The notes beneath the pieces are model-generated. The model saw only the letters and a program-made list of their open reading frames with translations. It made no database searches and was not told the DNA's origin. A stretch of DNA of 26,573 bases from JADJNW01 sp964517175. Its GTDB lineage: Bacteria; Bacteroidota; Bacteroidia; Chitinophagales; Saprospiraceae. Below, piece after piece: positions 1 through 8,700 of this stretch (within the stretch, counting starts at the first letter, position 1; every line of letters begins with the position of its first letter). The DNA is taken from contig CAZFBU010000046.1 of the NCBI GenBank assembly GCA_964517175.1, positions 1-26,573 on the forward strand. The letters are read 5' to 3'. The position numbers were made by a program, and so were the translations under genes.

Positions 1-1094
1 ATGTGCCCCAGCGCCCAGGTGCCGGAATACAGCCCCATGTATTCGCCCCGCGTAGTCGGCGTGGAGCGTTCGAGCGCGAACACGCTGGCAAAGGGCATCC
101 AGAGGATTTCTCCGAAGGTGATGATTACAATAAAAACCACGGCAATGCCTGCCCAAAGCGCCGACATTTCCAGTGCGAAAAACGATAGCCCAATCAGGAT
201 CATTCCCCAGGCTATCACACGCAGCTTGCTACGCATCCGCGCTTCGATGATATAAATCAAGGGCATTTCTATAATGGCGATAATCAAGCCATTAATTGCC
301 ATCATCGCGCCGATCATCCCCTCATTCATGCCGAGTTCTTGCTTGAAAAATACCGGAATGGTGGAAAACAATTGCATAAACACCATCGAACCGAGCATGG
401 TCAACAGAGAAAAAACAAGAAACGGGCGGTCGCGATAAGCGGACTGTTTTACCGGAATCGGAGCGGTTCCTTCTGCGGTAACAGACGGTGGTTCAACGGG
501 TTCGCTTTTTTGCTGCAACGCCAAACGCAGAAAAATCGCTGCCGACATGCAGGTGATACCATCCGCCCAGAACAGCCATTTGAAGCCGTACCAGACGGCG
601 AGTGCGCCGCCCACTGCCGGTCCGATGGAAAAGCCGAGGTTGATCGCCAGGCGTATCAGCGAAAGCGAGCGCGTTCGGTTCGCGGGCTTGCTGTAAACGG
701 CAATGGAGGCGTGGTTGGCCGGGCGGAAAGTCTCGGCGATGGTACTCAACACAAAAACGGTCACCCCCACTTCGGTAATGGTTTCCATTTCTGCGAGTAC
801 TAAAAACATAGCGCCGCTGAGGAACAGCGCCCAAAACTGAATCCAATAGTAGCCGAATTTGTCCGTCAGTTTGCCGCCGAGGAAATTGCCCAGCACCGAG
901 CCGGCACCAAAACACGCCATGACCCAGCCCGCCTGCTGAAGTGTAAAATCGAGGCTCGCCGTCAGGTAAACCGTCATAAATGGAATGACCATCGTACCGC
1001 TGCGGTTGATGAACGTGACCAACGCCAGCAACCAGATGTCGCGGGACAAGCCGCTGAAGGAATCGCGGTACAGTTTAAGGGTGCGATGTAACAT
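1..1094 (-). CDS. MFS transporter, DHA1-like (partial, C-terminus off the left edge)
   Basis: Inner-membrane secondary transporter of the major facilitator superfamily, probably a drug or metabolite exporter; the substrate cannot be read from sequence. The reading frame is open from an ATG at 1094 to the left edge, giving 364 residues of an expected roughly 400. Hydrophobic segments alternate with short loops throughout. The MFS motif A (GxLaDrxG) is present as GKLTDKFG at about residues 74-81, between the second and third membrane segments, which supports the chosen start. A hydrophilic loop at about residues 195-215 (Glu/Pro-rich, SEPVEPPSV) matches the central loop between the two six-helix halves. 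The gene is divergent from the small exported protein at 1286. The family call is firm, the subfamily is inference. Confidence 0.88.
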   Translation of the reverse strand, partial: MLHRTLKLYRDSFSGLSRDIWLLALVTFINRSGTMVIPFMTVYLTASLDFTLQQAGWVMACFGAGSVLGNFLGGKLTDKFGYYWIQFWALFLSGAMFLVLAEMETITEVGVTVFVLSTIAETFRPANHASIAVYSKPANRTRSLSLIRLAINLGFSIGPAVGGALAVWYGFKWLFWADGITCMSAAIFLRLALQQKSEPVEPPSVTAEGTAPIPVKQSAYRDRPFLVFSLLTMLGSMVFMQLFSTIPVFFKQELGMNEGMIGAMMAINGLIIAIIEMPLIYIIEARMRSKLRVIAWGMILIGLSFFALEMSALWAGIAVVFIVIITFGEILWMPFASVFALERSTPTTRGEYMGLYSGTWALGH

Positions 1095-1285
1095 AACAGA
1101 TTACATTTTCATTTGAGAATCGAGTGATGACCTCGTAACAATCAGAGAGTGAAAAAAAGTTCTGCCACTTGCGCGAATTTGATGAGAATTGCAAATTTTA
1201 TTTTGTTGCTGAAATTCAAGTTGACTGGAGATATGAAAAAGCACCCGGATTACGTTTACGAAAGCGAATCAACAAAAACAAAGCG

Positions 1286-1690
1286 ATGCGTATTGGAAAA
1301 ATGATTTTCACTTTTGGAATTTTCACTTGTTTGCTGTTGGCAGGACTTCCGCAGCAAGCGCAAGCCCAATCCAGGCGAAATGAATCGAAAGAGTCGGTCC
1401 GGGAGGAAAAGAGTGGTTTGAAGTCAATTTTCAAAAAAGAAAACCCATCGGAAACGGAAGTAAAGAACGAGCGAAAAACCTTGAATTTTCTGCATAAAGA
1501 CGCGAAAAAGGAAGTGAAAGCTACCAAAAAAGAGCGCAAAGCCGCCGAAAAACGCGAACGCGCCGCCCGCGCCCGTGCCGAAGCCATCCAAGCCGAAAAG
1601 CGCGCCGCCCGCCTCGAGCGCCAGGCTCAAAAGGCGAATGCAAAGGCAGAGAAGGCGAGGGGGAAGGCATCTTCCGGGAGTAATTTGTAG
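1286..1690 (+). CDS. Small exported Lys/Ala/Arg-rich protein, unknown function
   Basis: 134 residues. The ATG at 1286 gives a textbook Sec signal peptide (MRIGKMIFTFGIFTCLLLAG, cleavage expected after QAQA at about residue 27). A longer reading from a TTG at 1169 only adds a charged leader in front of the signal, so I reject it. The mature part is very polar: a Ser/Glu/Lys stretch, then about 75 residues dominated by Lys, Arg, Glu and Ala with no Pro, which should form one long charged helix or coiled coil. I recognise no domain. It might be an envelope-associated, nucleic-acid-binding or structural protein, but composition alone does not decide. It faces the M24 peptidase tail to tail across a stem-loop. 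Low complexity makes homology-based naming unreliable. Confidence 0.7.
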   Translation: MRIGKMIFTFGIFTCLLLAGLPQQAQAQSRRNESKESVREEKSGLKSIFKKENPSETEVKNERKTLNFLHKDAKKEVKATKKERKAAEKRERAARARAEAIQAEKRAARLERQAQKANAKAEKARGKASSGSNL

Positions 1691-1693
1691 GTT

Positions 1694-1727
1694 GGTTCCC
1701 GAAGCTCTTCAAAAAGCTCCGGGAAAC
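1694..1727. terminator. Stem-loop between convergent genes, probable bidirectional terminator
   Basis: Arms TTCCCGAAGCT (1696-1706) and AGCTCCGGGAA (1715-1725) pair at 10 of 11 positions around an 8-nt loop, and flanking GG/CC extend the stem. It begins 4 bp after the stop of the Lys-rich gene and ends 10 bp before the stop of the peptidase gene. No clear T-tract follows on either strand, so factor-independent termination is inferred from position and stem strength. Confidence 0.55.
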
Positions 1728-1736
1728 CATGCCCTG

Positions 1737-3089
1737 CTACTCCCCCCTCACTGGCATTCGCGTATCTTTCAAATGCGGCACCGGGCGCGGGATGAGGAAC
1801 AACTCCTCCTGGCGGCTGTCGATGTAGCGTACGGTTTCGCCATCGAAAAATGCGTTCTCTTCCATTTTCATCAGAAAATTCCAGGTTTCCTCATAAATCC
1901 GGGCATTCAATTCAATGGAGTATGCCGTGTTTGGATACATCAGCGCATCGCCGGTGAAAGGCACGCCCTCCTGGGCGTCCCACATACCGATGGTTACACC
2001 GGCGGCATGTCCGTGCATCCCGATGGGGTGGGTATAAATGGTCGGGTACAGTCCTTCGGCTTTGGCTTTCGAGAGCGCATCCGCCAGGATGGCATTGCCC
2101 GTTCTTCCGGTTTTGAATTCATTGGTAAGAATATCCATCAGGCGCAGGGCATCGCGGTGTGCCGCCTGCAGGTGTTTTGGCGCTTCGGTCTCGCCGGGAC
2201 GAAGAATGTAAGCATTTTCCTGGCAGTCGGTATTCATGGTCAGGTAGGTAATGCCAAAATCGCAATGCAGCAAGTCGCCGGGCATAATCACGCTTTCGCC
2301 CGGGCGGGATGCGAACGTGGACTGGCTGCTGCCCGAGGGGCGCTGCACATCCACCGAAGGGTGAAACCAGGTCTTCAGCCCCAGTTCTCCGGCTCGTTGG
2401 CGTAGCCACCACACTACATCTTCGGTGGTCGTTACACCGGGTTGAATGACTTCCTCCGAAAAAGCTTCGGCAATGATGGCGTGGGTAATGCGCATGGCTT
2501 GCTCGAAGAGCACCATTTCTGCTTCGGTGCGCGTTTCCAGCCAGCGTACGATAAGGTTTTCCGCCGAAACGATGCGATTTTTGTAATCATCATCCAGGTA
2601 TTTCATCAGCATATCGTAGTGATGAGCCGAAAGTCCGTCGGCGTGACCATAATGCTCGGCTTTGTTGATGGCGATTTTTTTCGGATTCCGTTCCTCGATG
2701 ATCTCTTTGAGGCGCGCCCACTGGTCGGGCTGACGCGTAGGGTTCCAGGCGCTCTGGAAAATATCGCCCGCGGCATAACGCGCTACGGACAACCCCTCCA
2801 GTTCTTCGCCATTGTCATAAATGACCAGCATCGTGGTGCGTCGCGCCGACAGCCAGGTAGAGGGCAGCATTCGTTCCAGCACGGTATCTTCGTTGTATTC
2901 CCGGCAAATCAGCAGCCACATGTCGATGCCTTCCGCACGCATCAGTCCGGGCAATATCGTCTTGAAACGCTCTTCAAAAAGGCGGTCTTCCACCTCAGCC
3001 TGCTCGCGCAGGGAGAGTACGTGCGGCAGTTGTGCCTGTAGCGAAAAGCTTAACAAAAGCAAAAAGAATAGCGTTGTGTTTTTCATCAT
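1737..3089 (-). CDS. Exported M24-family metallopeptidase (Xaa-Pro aminopeptidase-like)
   Basis: Predicted periplasmic peptidase with the pita-bread fold of M24 enzymes, which use two metal ions to remove N-terminal residues, often ahead of proline. 450 residues from the first of two adjacent ATGs (3089, 3086). Residues 1-20 are a Sec signal ending LQAQ. Residues about 25-180 form the creatinase-like N-terminal domain and about 190-440 the catalytic domain. Expected metal ligands appear as D277 and D288 (HCDFG, then NTDCQ 11 residues on), a His in THPIGMHGHAAG (354-361), E393 (SIELN) and E428/429 near the C-terminus. The usual GHGIG context of the His is altered, so this is a divergent subgroup with uncertain substrate. 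Longer upstream starts overlap galE and add a non-signal leader, so I reject them. Divergent from galE by 152 bp. Confidence 0.85.
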   Translation of the reverse strand: MMKNTTLFFLLLLSFSLQAQLPHVLSLREQAEVEDRLFEERFKTILPGLMRAEGIDMWLLICREYNEDTVLERMLPSTWLSARRTTMLVIYDNGEELEGLSVARYAAGDIFQSAWNPTRQPDQWARLKEIIEERNPKKIAINKAEHYGHADGLSAHHYDMLMKYLDDDYKNRIVSAENLIVRWLETRTEAEMVLFEQAMRITHAIIAEAFSEEVIQPGVTTTEDVVWWLRQRAGELGLKTWFHPSVDVQRPSGSSQSTFASRPGESVIMPGDLLHCDFGITYLTMNTDCQENAYILRPGETEAPKHLQAAHRDALRLMDILTNEFKTGRTGNAILADALSKAKAEGLYPTIYTHPIGMHGHAAGVTIGMWDAQEGVPFTGDALMYPNTAYSIELNARIYEETWNFLMKMEENAFFDGETVRYIDSRQEELFLIPRPVPHLKDTRMPVRGE

Positions 3090-3201
3090 CTGTTTTTTAT
3101 TTTGCAAGATATGGAAAATGTGTTTACAGATAAGACAGCCCCGGGCGCTAGTTCCATCCCAATCAACTGCGAATAATATTTCCATAAGCCAATTTTTCAA
3201 A

Positions 3202-3209
3202 TATCTTTG
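3202..3209 (+). promoter_or_regulatory. Candidate Bacteroidota -7 promoter box for galE
   Basis: TATCTTTG matches the Bacteroidota sigma-A -7 consensus TAnnTTTG at every fixed position and ends 32 bp before the galE ATG. I see no convincing TTG -33 element at the usual 17-23 bp upstream, so the call rests on the -7 box and its position. Confidence 0.45.
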
Positions 3210-3241
3210 CAGGCAACAACCCATAACCAGCATCCAACAAT

Positions 3242-4273
3242 ATGAAAAAAATACTCGTGACCGGCGGCGGCGGCTACATTGGTAGTCATACCATTGTGGA
3301 TTTAGTAGCAAATGGCTTCGACGTTATTTCCATCGACAATTTTTCCAATGCCAAGCCACAAGCGCTCCAGGGCGTCCAGGCGATCATCGGCAAGCCGGTC
3401 AAAAACTACGACATCAACCTTTGCGATCTGGAAGCGACGCGCCGGGTTTTTGCTGAAAACCCAGATTTGGCGGGCGTTATTCATTTTGCCGCTTTTGCCC
3501 TGGTGGGCGAATCGGTGGAGCAGCCAATCCGCTACTACCGCAACAATCTGTACAGCCTGTTGAATATACTGGATTGCATGCAGATGTACGATGTCCCGAA
3601 TCTCATTTTTTCTTCGTCCTGCTCGGTTTATGGCAATCCCGATGATTTGCCCGTTACCGAGGATACGCCGATGGGGGAAGCCGAATCGCCTTATGCCCGC
3701 ACGAAGCAAATGGGCGAGCACATTATCCAGGATGTCGTGGGCAATAGCGCCGGTTTGCAAAGCATCATTTTGCGCTATTTCAACCCTGCCGGTTCGCACG
3801 CGAGCGCCCGCATTGGCGAAGACCCACTGCACCCGTCCACCCACCTCATTCCCATCATCATGGAAGTGGCCGTTGGCAAACGCCCGGCGATGAAGGTGTT
3901 TGGCAACGACTATGACACGCGCGACGGCTCCTGCGTGCGCGATTACATTCACATTATGGATTTGGCGCATGCGCATACGCTGGCGATGCAACATCTTTTG
4001 AATCAACAAAATAGTGCAAAAGTGGAGACATTCAACCTGGGCATTGGCGAAGGCGTTACCGTGCTGGAAGCCATTCAAGCCTTTGAGCGCGTGACCGGAC
4101 AAAAGCTCCATTACAGCATTGCACCGCGCCGTCCCGGCGATGTGGCCGCGATCTATGCCAATAACGATAAAGCCAGGCAAACCCTGAACTGGCAGGCACA
4201 ATACGACATCAATGACATCATGCGCACGGCCTGGGACTGGGAGCAATCTCATAAATTTGAACAATTTAGCTAG
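3242..4273 (+). CDS. galE: UDP-glucose 4-epimerase GalE
   Basis: Cytoplasmic NAD-dependent enzyme that interconverts UDP-glucose and UDP-galactose for the Leloir pathway and for cell-surface glycans. 343 residues, the normal GalE length. The N-terminal Rossmann motif TGGGGYIGSH spans residues 7-16. The catalytic short-chain dehydrogenase pair is Y151 and K155 (SPYARTK), with the conserved FSSSCSVYG at 123-131 supplying the catalytic Ser. Other GalE signatures are RYFNPAGSH, HLIPI, DYDTRDGSCVRDYIH and the C-terminal RRPGDVAA. The ATG at 3242 starts directly before the Rossmann strand, so the start is secure. It stands alone: divergent from the peptidase and 195 bp ahead of chrA. Identity and activity are about as certain as sequence reading allows. 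Confidence 0.97.
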   Translation: MKKILVTGGGGYIGSHTIVDLVANGFDVISIDNFSNAKPQALQGVQAIIGKPVKNYDINLCDLEATRRVFAENPDLAGVIHFAAFALVGESVEQPIRYYRNNLYSLLNILDCMQMYDVPNLIFSSSCSVYGNPDDLPVTEDTPMGEAESPYARTKQMGEHIIQDVVGNSAGLQSIILRYFNPAGSHASARIGEDPLHPSTHLIPIIMEVAVGKRPAMKVFGNDYDTRDGSCVRDYIHIMDLAHAHTLAMQHLLNQQNSAKVETFNLGIGEGVTVLEAIQAFERVTGQKLHYSIAPRRPGDVAAIYANNDKARQTLNWQAQYDINDIMRTAWDWEQSHKFEQFS

Positions 4274-4396
4274 TGCGACCAGTCCAAATTATTTGACAGT
4301 AGTTATCTCGCTTTGTCCATGCGATCATTGCAGCTTAGCTGATTGTCAATAATTTATGACTTGAGCCACTGGTGCGAGCAGCCGGAATTATCTGAC
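4273..4396 (+). repeat. Imperfect 25-bp direct repeat in the galE-chrA spacer
   Basis: Two copies, 4273-4297 and 4372-4396, agree at 20 of 25 positions and start exactly 99 bp apart. Shared blocks are GTGCGA, then CAG, then ATTAT and TGAC. The first copy begins on the last base of the galE stop codon. They could be binding sites for a regulator of chrA or the relic of a small duplication. Confidence 0.5.
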
Positions 4397-4437
4397 CACC
4401 CTTTGTGCTGTCATGCTGGTCAATCGATGTCTGGCTA

Positions 4438-4449
4438 ATGGTTAACCAT
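4438..4449. promoter_or_regulatory. Perfect 12-bp palindrome upstream of chrA, possible operator
   Basis: ATGGTTAACCAT is fully self-complementary and ends 19 bp before the chrA ATG. That is where a repressor dimer could block transcription or initiation. No regulator gene lies nearby, so the function is inference. Confidence 0.3.
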
Positions 4450-4468
4450 CTAAAACTTGAGATACCTG

Positions 4469-5593
4469 ATGAAACTCGAACTATTCAGACTTGCTGCCCT
4501 TTTTCTCAAGCTCGGGGTCACGGCGTTTGGCGGCCCTGCGGCTCATATCGGTATGATGGAGCAGGAGATCGTCACTAAACGCCAATGGCTCAGCCGCGAG
4601 CATTTTCTGGATCTCGTAGGCGCTACGAACCTCATCCCGGGTCCTAACTCTACGGAAATGACGATGCACATCGGCTACGAGCGCGGAGGTGTAGCCGGAC
4701 TATTTGTAGCCGGCATTTGCTTCATTTTGCCTGCGGCGGTTATCACGCTTGTTTTTGCTTACTTGTACGTCGCTTATGGTTCCGTACCTGCCGTCGAGCC
4801 TTTTCTGATCGGTATCCAGGCCGCGGTGGTCGCTATTATTCTGCAAGCGGTTTACAAACTTGGACAAAAAGCCCTCAAAAGCTGGCAATTGGGACTCATC
4901 GGCACAACGCTGCTGGTCGCTTCTCTGCTCGGGGCTGGCGAAATATGGATGGTACTGGCAGGGGGCGGTTTGGCATTACTATGGTTTGGCGGCAAGCAAT
5001 TATTTGCAAGAGCGACAGGCTTTCTTCCGGTTTTGCTCTGGCAGGCGAATACCGCCGTGCAAAGCGACATCAGCCTGAACAGGCTGTTTTTCGTTTTCCT
5101 CAAGATCGGTGCGGTGTTGTTTGGCAGTGGCTATGTGCTGATTGCCTACCTCGAGGATGAACTCGTTCGTAAATTGGGCTGGCTCACACAATCCGAATTG
5201 CTGGATGCTATTGCTATCGGGCAATTTACACCGGGACCGGTGCTGACCACTGCCACCTTCATCGGCTACCAGATACACGGTTGGAGTGGAGCCGTTGTTG
5301 CCACCATGGGCATTTTTTTGCCCTCTTTTCTCTTCGTCTGGGTGCTCAATCCACTAGTGCCCCGCATGCGGCAAAGCAAATTCCTCGCTCACTTCCTCGA
5401 TGGTGTGAATATTGGCGCAGTAGCAGTCATGCTGGCGGTTTGTTTGCAATTCAGCTACAACCTCATTGGCGATTGGCGGCAGGTAATCATTGGCTTGGCG
5501 GGCGTTTTTGTCGTATTTTACTTTCCAAAGCTGAGCAGCTTTTGGGTAATTCTGGGGGGCGCATTCCTGGGGTGGGGGCTTTTCCAGCTTTAG
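4469..5593 (+). CDS. chrA: Chromate transporter ChrA family, long two-domain form
   Basis: Inner-membrane protein of the CHR family, whose characterised members export chromate driven by the membrane potential. 374 residues from the ATG at 4469; the frame extends to a TTG at 4457 but gains nothing. Two homologous CHR halves are visible. The N-terminal half has FGGPAAHIGMMEQEIV (about 20-35) and NLIPGPNSTEMTMHIGY (54-70). The second half repeats these as LFGSGYVLIAYLEDELV and GQFTPGPVLTTATFIGY. About ten hydrophobic segments are present. The length and double motif identify the long-chain form. No chrB or chrF regulator is nearby, so regulation may use the repeats in the upstream spacer. Some family members may carry other oxyanions, so chromate specificity is family knowledge and not shown here. 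Confidence 0.92.
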   Translation: MKLELFRLAALFLKLGVTAFGGPAAHIGMMEQEIVTKRQWLSREHFLDLVGATNLIPGPNSTEMTMHIGYERGGVAGLFVAGICFILPAAVITLVFAYLYVAYGSVPAVEPFLIGIQAAVVAIILQAVYKLGQKALKSWQLGLIGTTLLVASLLGAGEIWMVLAGGGLALLWFGGKQLFARATGFLPVLLWQANTAVQSDISLNRLFFVFLKIGAVLFGSGYVLIAYLEDELVRKLGWLTQSELLDAIAIGQFTPGPVLTTATFIGYQIHGWSGAVVATMGIFLPSFLFVWVLNPLVPRMRQSKFLAHFLDGVNIGAVAVMLAVCLQFSYNLIGDWRQVIIGLAGVFVVFYFPKLSSFWVILGGAFLGWGLFQL

Positions 5594-5725
5594 CATGAAA
5601 GACATTTGATAAGGTGGGCTTCCGATCCGACATTTTTTTTAAAAATGCTATTAAATTCAGGAATGTGCAGCATTTTTGGAAAACTATCTTTTGAATTGAT
5701 GTCTAATTGTAAAAAATTTTGCAAC

Positions 5726-8700
5726 ATGAAACTTAAATTTGCTAACACCTGGAGCATTGTACTCATCGCTCTGACCCTATTCTTCTCCCCGGCATTCGCC
5801 CAACAGGACGACGCCAAATCGCCACCGGATAAGCTCTCCGAGCAGTTTCACGGCATGAAGTGGCGCAATATAGGTCCTTTCCGGGGCGGACGAAGCGTGG
5901 CCGCTACGGGCGTTGTGGGTAATCCAAACTTATACTACATGGGCAGCACCGGCGGTGGTGTCTGGAAAACGGAAAACGGCGGAGAAAGCTGGACGAACAT
6001 CTCCGATGGCTACTTCAAGACCGGATCGGTCGGCGCTATTGCCGTATCAGAATTCGACCCGAACGTCATTTACGTAGGCATGGGCGAGCACGCCGTTCGT
6101 GGTGTGATGACTTCGCCAGGCGACGGCGTGTACAAATCCGTAGATGCCGGCAAAACCTGGACGCACATTGGCTTGCCGGAGTCGCGACACATTGCACGCA
6201 TTCAGATTCATCCGAAAAATCCGGATATTGTTTTCGTGGCAGTGCAGGGACCCGTGCACGGCAAGAGCAAGGAACGTGGCGTATATAAAAGTACTGACGG
6301 CGGCAAAACCTGGCAAAACGTCCTGTTTGTCAATGAAAATACCGGCGCCAGTGAAGTGAGTATGGATATGAACAACCCGCGCATTTTGTATGCTTCTACC
6401 TGGGATCACATCCGCCTGCCCTGGAAAGCAGTAAGCGGTGGGGAGGGTTCTGCATTGTATAAATCTACCGACATGGGCGAAACCTGGACGAAAATGACCG
6501 ACGGACTGCCGGCGGAGATGGGTAAAACGGCCGTAGCGGTTTCCCGCGCGAACCCCAACGTCGTATATGCCAATATCGAAGCGGAAAATACCAAAGGCGG
6601 CGTCTATCGCTCCGACAATGGCGGCGAAACCTGGCGACAGGTGGGCAGCGACCGCAGAACGATTACCCGTGCCTGGTATTACATCGAAATATTCCCCGAC
6701 CCGACTGATCCGGAAACGGTGTATGTGCTCAATGCCGGTATGATGAAATCGACGGATGGCGGGCGAACGTATTCGCAAATTAGCGTCGGACATGGCGACA
6801 CGCACAATCTATGGATAAATCCGGACGATAACCAAAATATGATTTTATCAGATGATGGCGGTTCTGAAATTACCTACAACGGCGGACAGAACTGGTCCAC
6901 CCTCAACAACCAGCCGACGGCACAATTTTATCGTGTTATCACCGACAACCAGTTTCCTTACAATGTATATGCCGGACAGCAGGACAACTCTTCCGTAAAA
7001 ATTGCCAGTCGCTCATTTGGTGGTGGCATCACGGAGAGCAACTGGGAGTCTTCTGCCGGTTGTGAAAGCGCCTTCCTGGCATTCGACCCCAACAACCCGG
7101 AACTGGTATATGGCGGTTGCTACCAGGGCTATATTGAGGTAATAAATCACACGACCAAGGAAACCAAAGACATTATGGCGTATCCGCGCATTGGTCTGGG
7201 TACCGATCCGGTAGCGCAAAAATACCGATTCAACTGGAACGCGCCAATCGTGGCGCAGCCGCAGAACCCGAGTGTTATCTATCATGCCGGTAATAAAGTA
7301 CTGCGCACGGAAGACGGTGGACTTTCCTGGACGGAAATAAGCCCCGACCTGACCCGCAATGAGCAGGAAAAACAAGGACAAGGCGGTGGGCCATACACCA
7401 GCGAAGGTGCCGGTGGTGAGATTTACAACACCATTTCTTACCTCATCGCTTCGCCGCATCAGGCAGGGGTGCTGTGGGCAGGCAGTGACGACGGGCTTGT
7501 GCACCTCACACGCGATGAAGGCAAAAACTGGACCAACGTAACCCCTCCGGGCATCGGCGAAGCGCTGATTAACGCCATCGAGGTGTCTCCGCACAATCCG
7601 GCAGCAGCCTACGTAGTGGCTACGAAGTATAAGTTTGATGATCCTACCCCGATGATTTATTATACCAAAGACTGGGGTAAAAGCTGGACGAAAATTACCA
7701 ATGGCATTGACGCCAAGTCCTTTGCCCGGGTGGTACGCGAAGACCTCGAAAAACCGGGACTGCTGTACGCCGGTACCGAGCGGGGATTGTACATTTCATT
7801 CAACAATGGTCAGCTTTGGCAGCCATTTCAGTTGAACCTGCCAACGGCACCAATTGCGGATTTGACGATCAGAAATAATGATCTGGTAGCCGCTACCATT
7901 GGCCGCGCCTTCTGGATACTGGACGATCTCGGACCCATACAGCAGAGCATGGGCAAACTGGGCAATGAAGTGGTCGCTTTCGCACCGAAAGAAACTTTTC
8001 TGGTTTCCGGTGGTGGTGGCTGGGGCAGAGGCAGCCGTGCCGTCGGTGAAAATCCGCCAAACGGGGTGATGTTCTATTATTATTTGCCGAAAGATATGAC
8101 AGAGGCCGAACTTACCATGCAAATCATTGACAAAAATGACAACATTGTGCGCACATACAGCAATATGAAGGACAAAAACTTCAAAAGCTGGACAGGCGGA
8201 CCGTCTGCTGATCCGACATTCGATGCGAAAAAGGGGGTAAATCGTTTCGTATGGGACTTGCGCCGCGAAACAAGCCCCGGCGTGGAGGGTGTCTTCGTCA
8301 CGGGCAGCTATGCAGGTAGCCGCATCGGACCGAGCGATTTTAAAATCCGTTTTATCACACCGGAAAAAACCGTAGAGCAACCGGCGCCAGTGTTGAAGGA
8401 TCCGCGTCTGACGCACATCACGCAAGCTGACTACGATGCGCAGCAGCAAGTGCTGGCGCAAATTGATCGCTCTGTTGCCGAGATTCATACCGCTGTTAGC
8501 GAAATGCGCGACGTGAAAAAGCAGATATCCACTTTGAGTGCTTCGTTGAACGACATGGACGGTGCCGATGAACTGGTGACGCTGAGCAACGAGATCATCA
8601 AGAAAATTACCGCCTGGGAGGAAGAACTCATTCAGCCGAAGCAGAAGATTTTCCAGGATGTAATCAACTTCCCGAATAAGCTGAGCGCTGAATTGATGAA

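Noticed and set aside
493..915. 140-codon minus-strand frame in the first kilobase
   Set aside because: Overlaps the MFS transporter in a different frame on the same strand; the MFS frame carries motif A and membrane helices while this one is Arg/Gly/His-rich noise.
3090..3311. N-terminal extension of the M24 peptidase back to 3311
   Set aside because: It would overlap galE and precede a clear signal peptide starting at 3089.
3302..4264. Long open frame (320 codons) on the minus strand inside galE
   Set aside because: It is fully antisense to a textbook GalE, has no domain or membrane pattern, and its His/Arg/Ala-rich make-up is typical of a shadow frame in GC-rich third positions.
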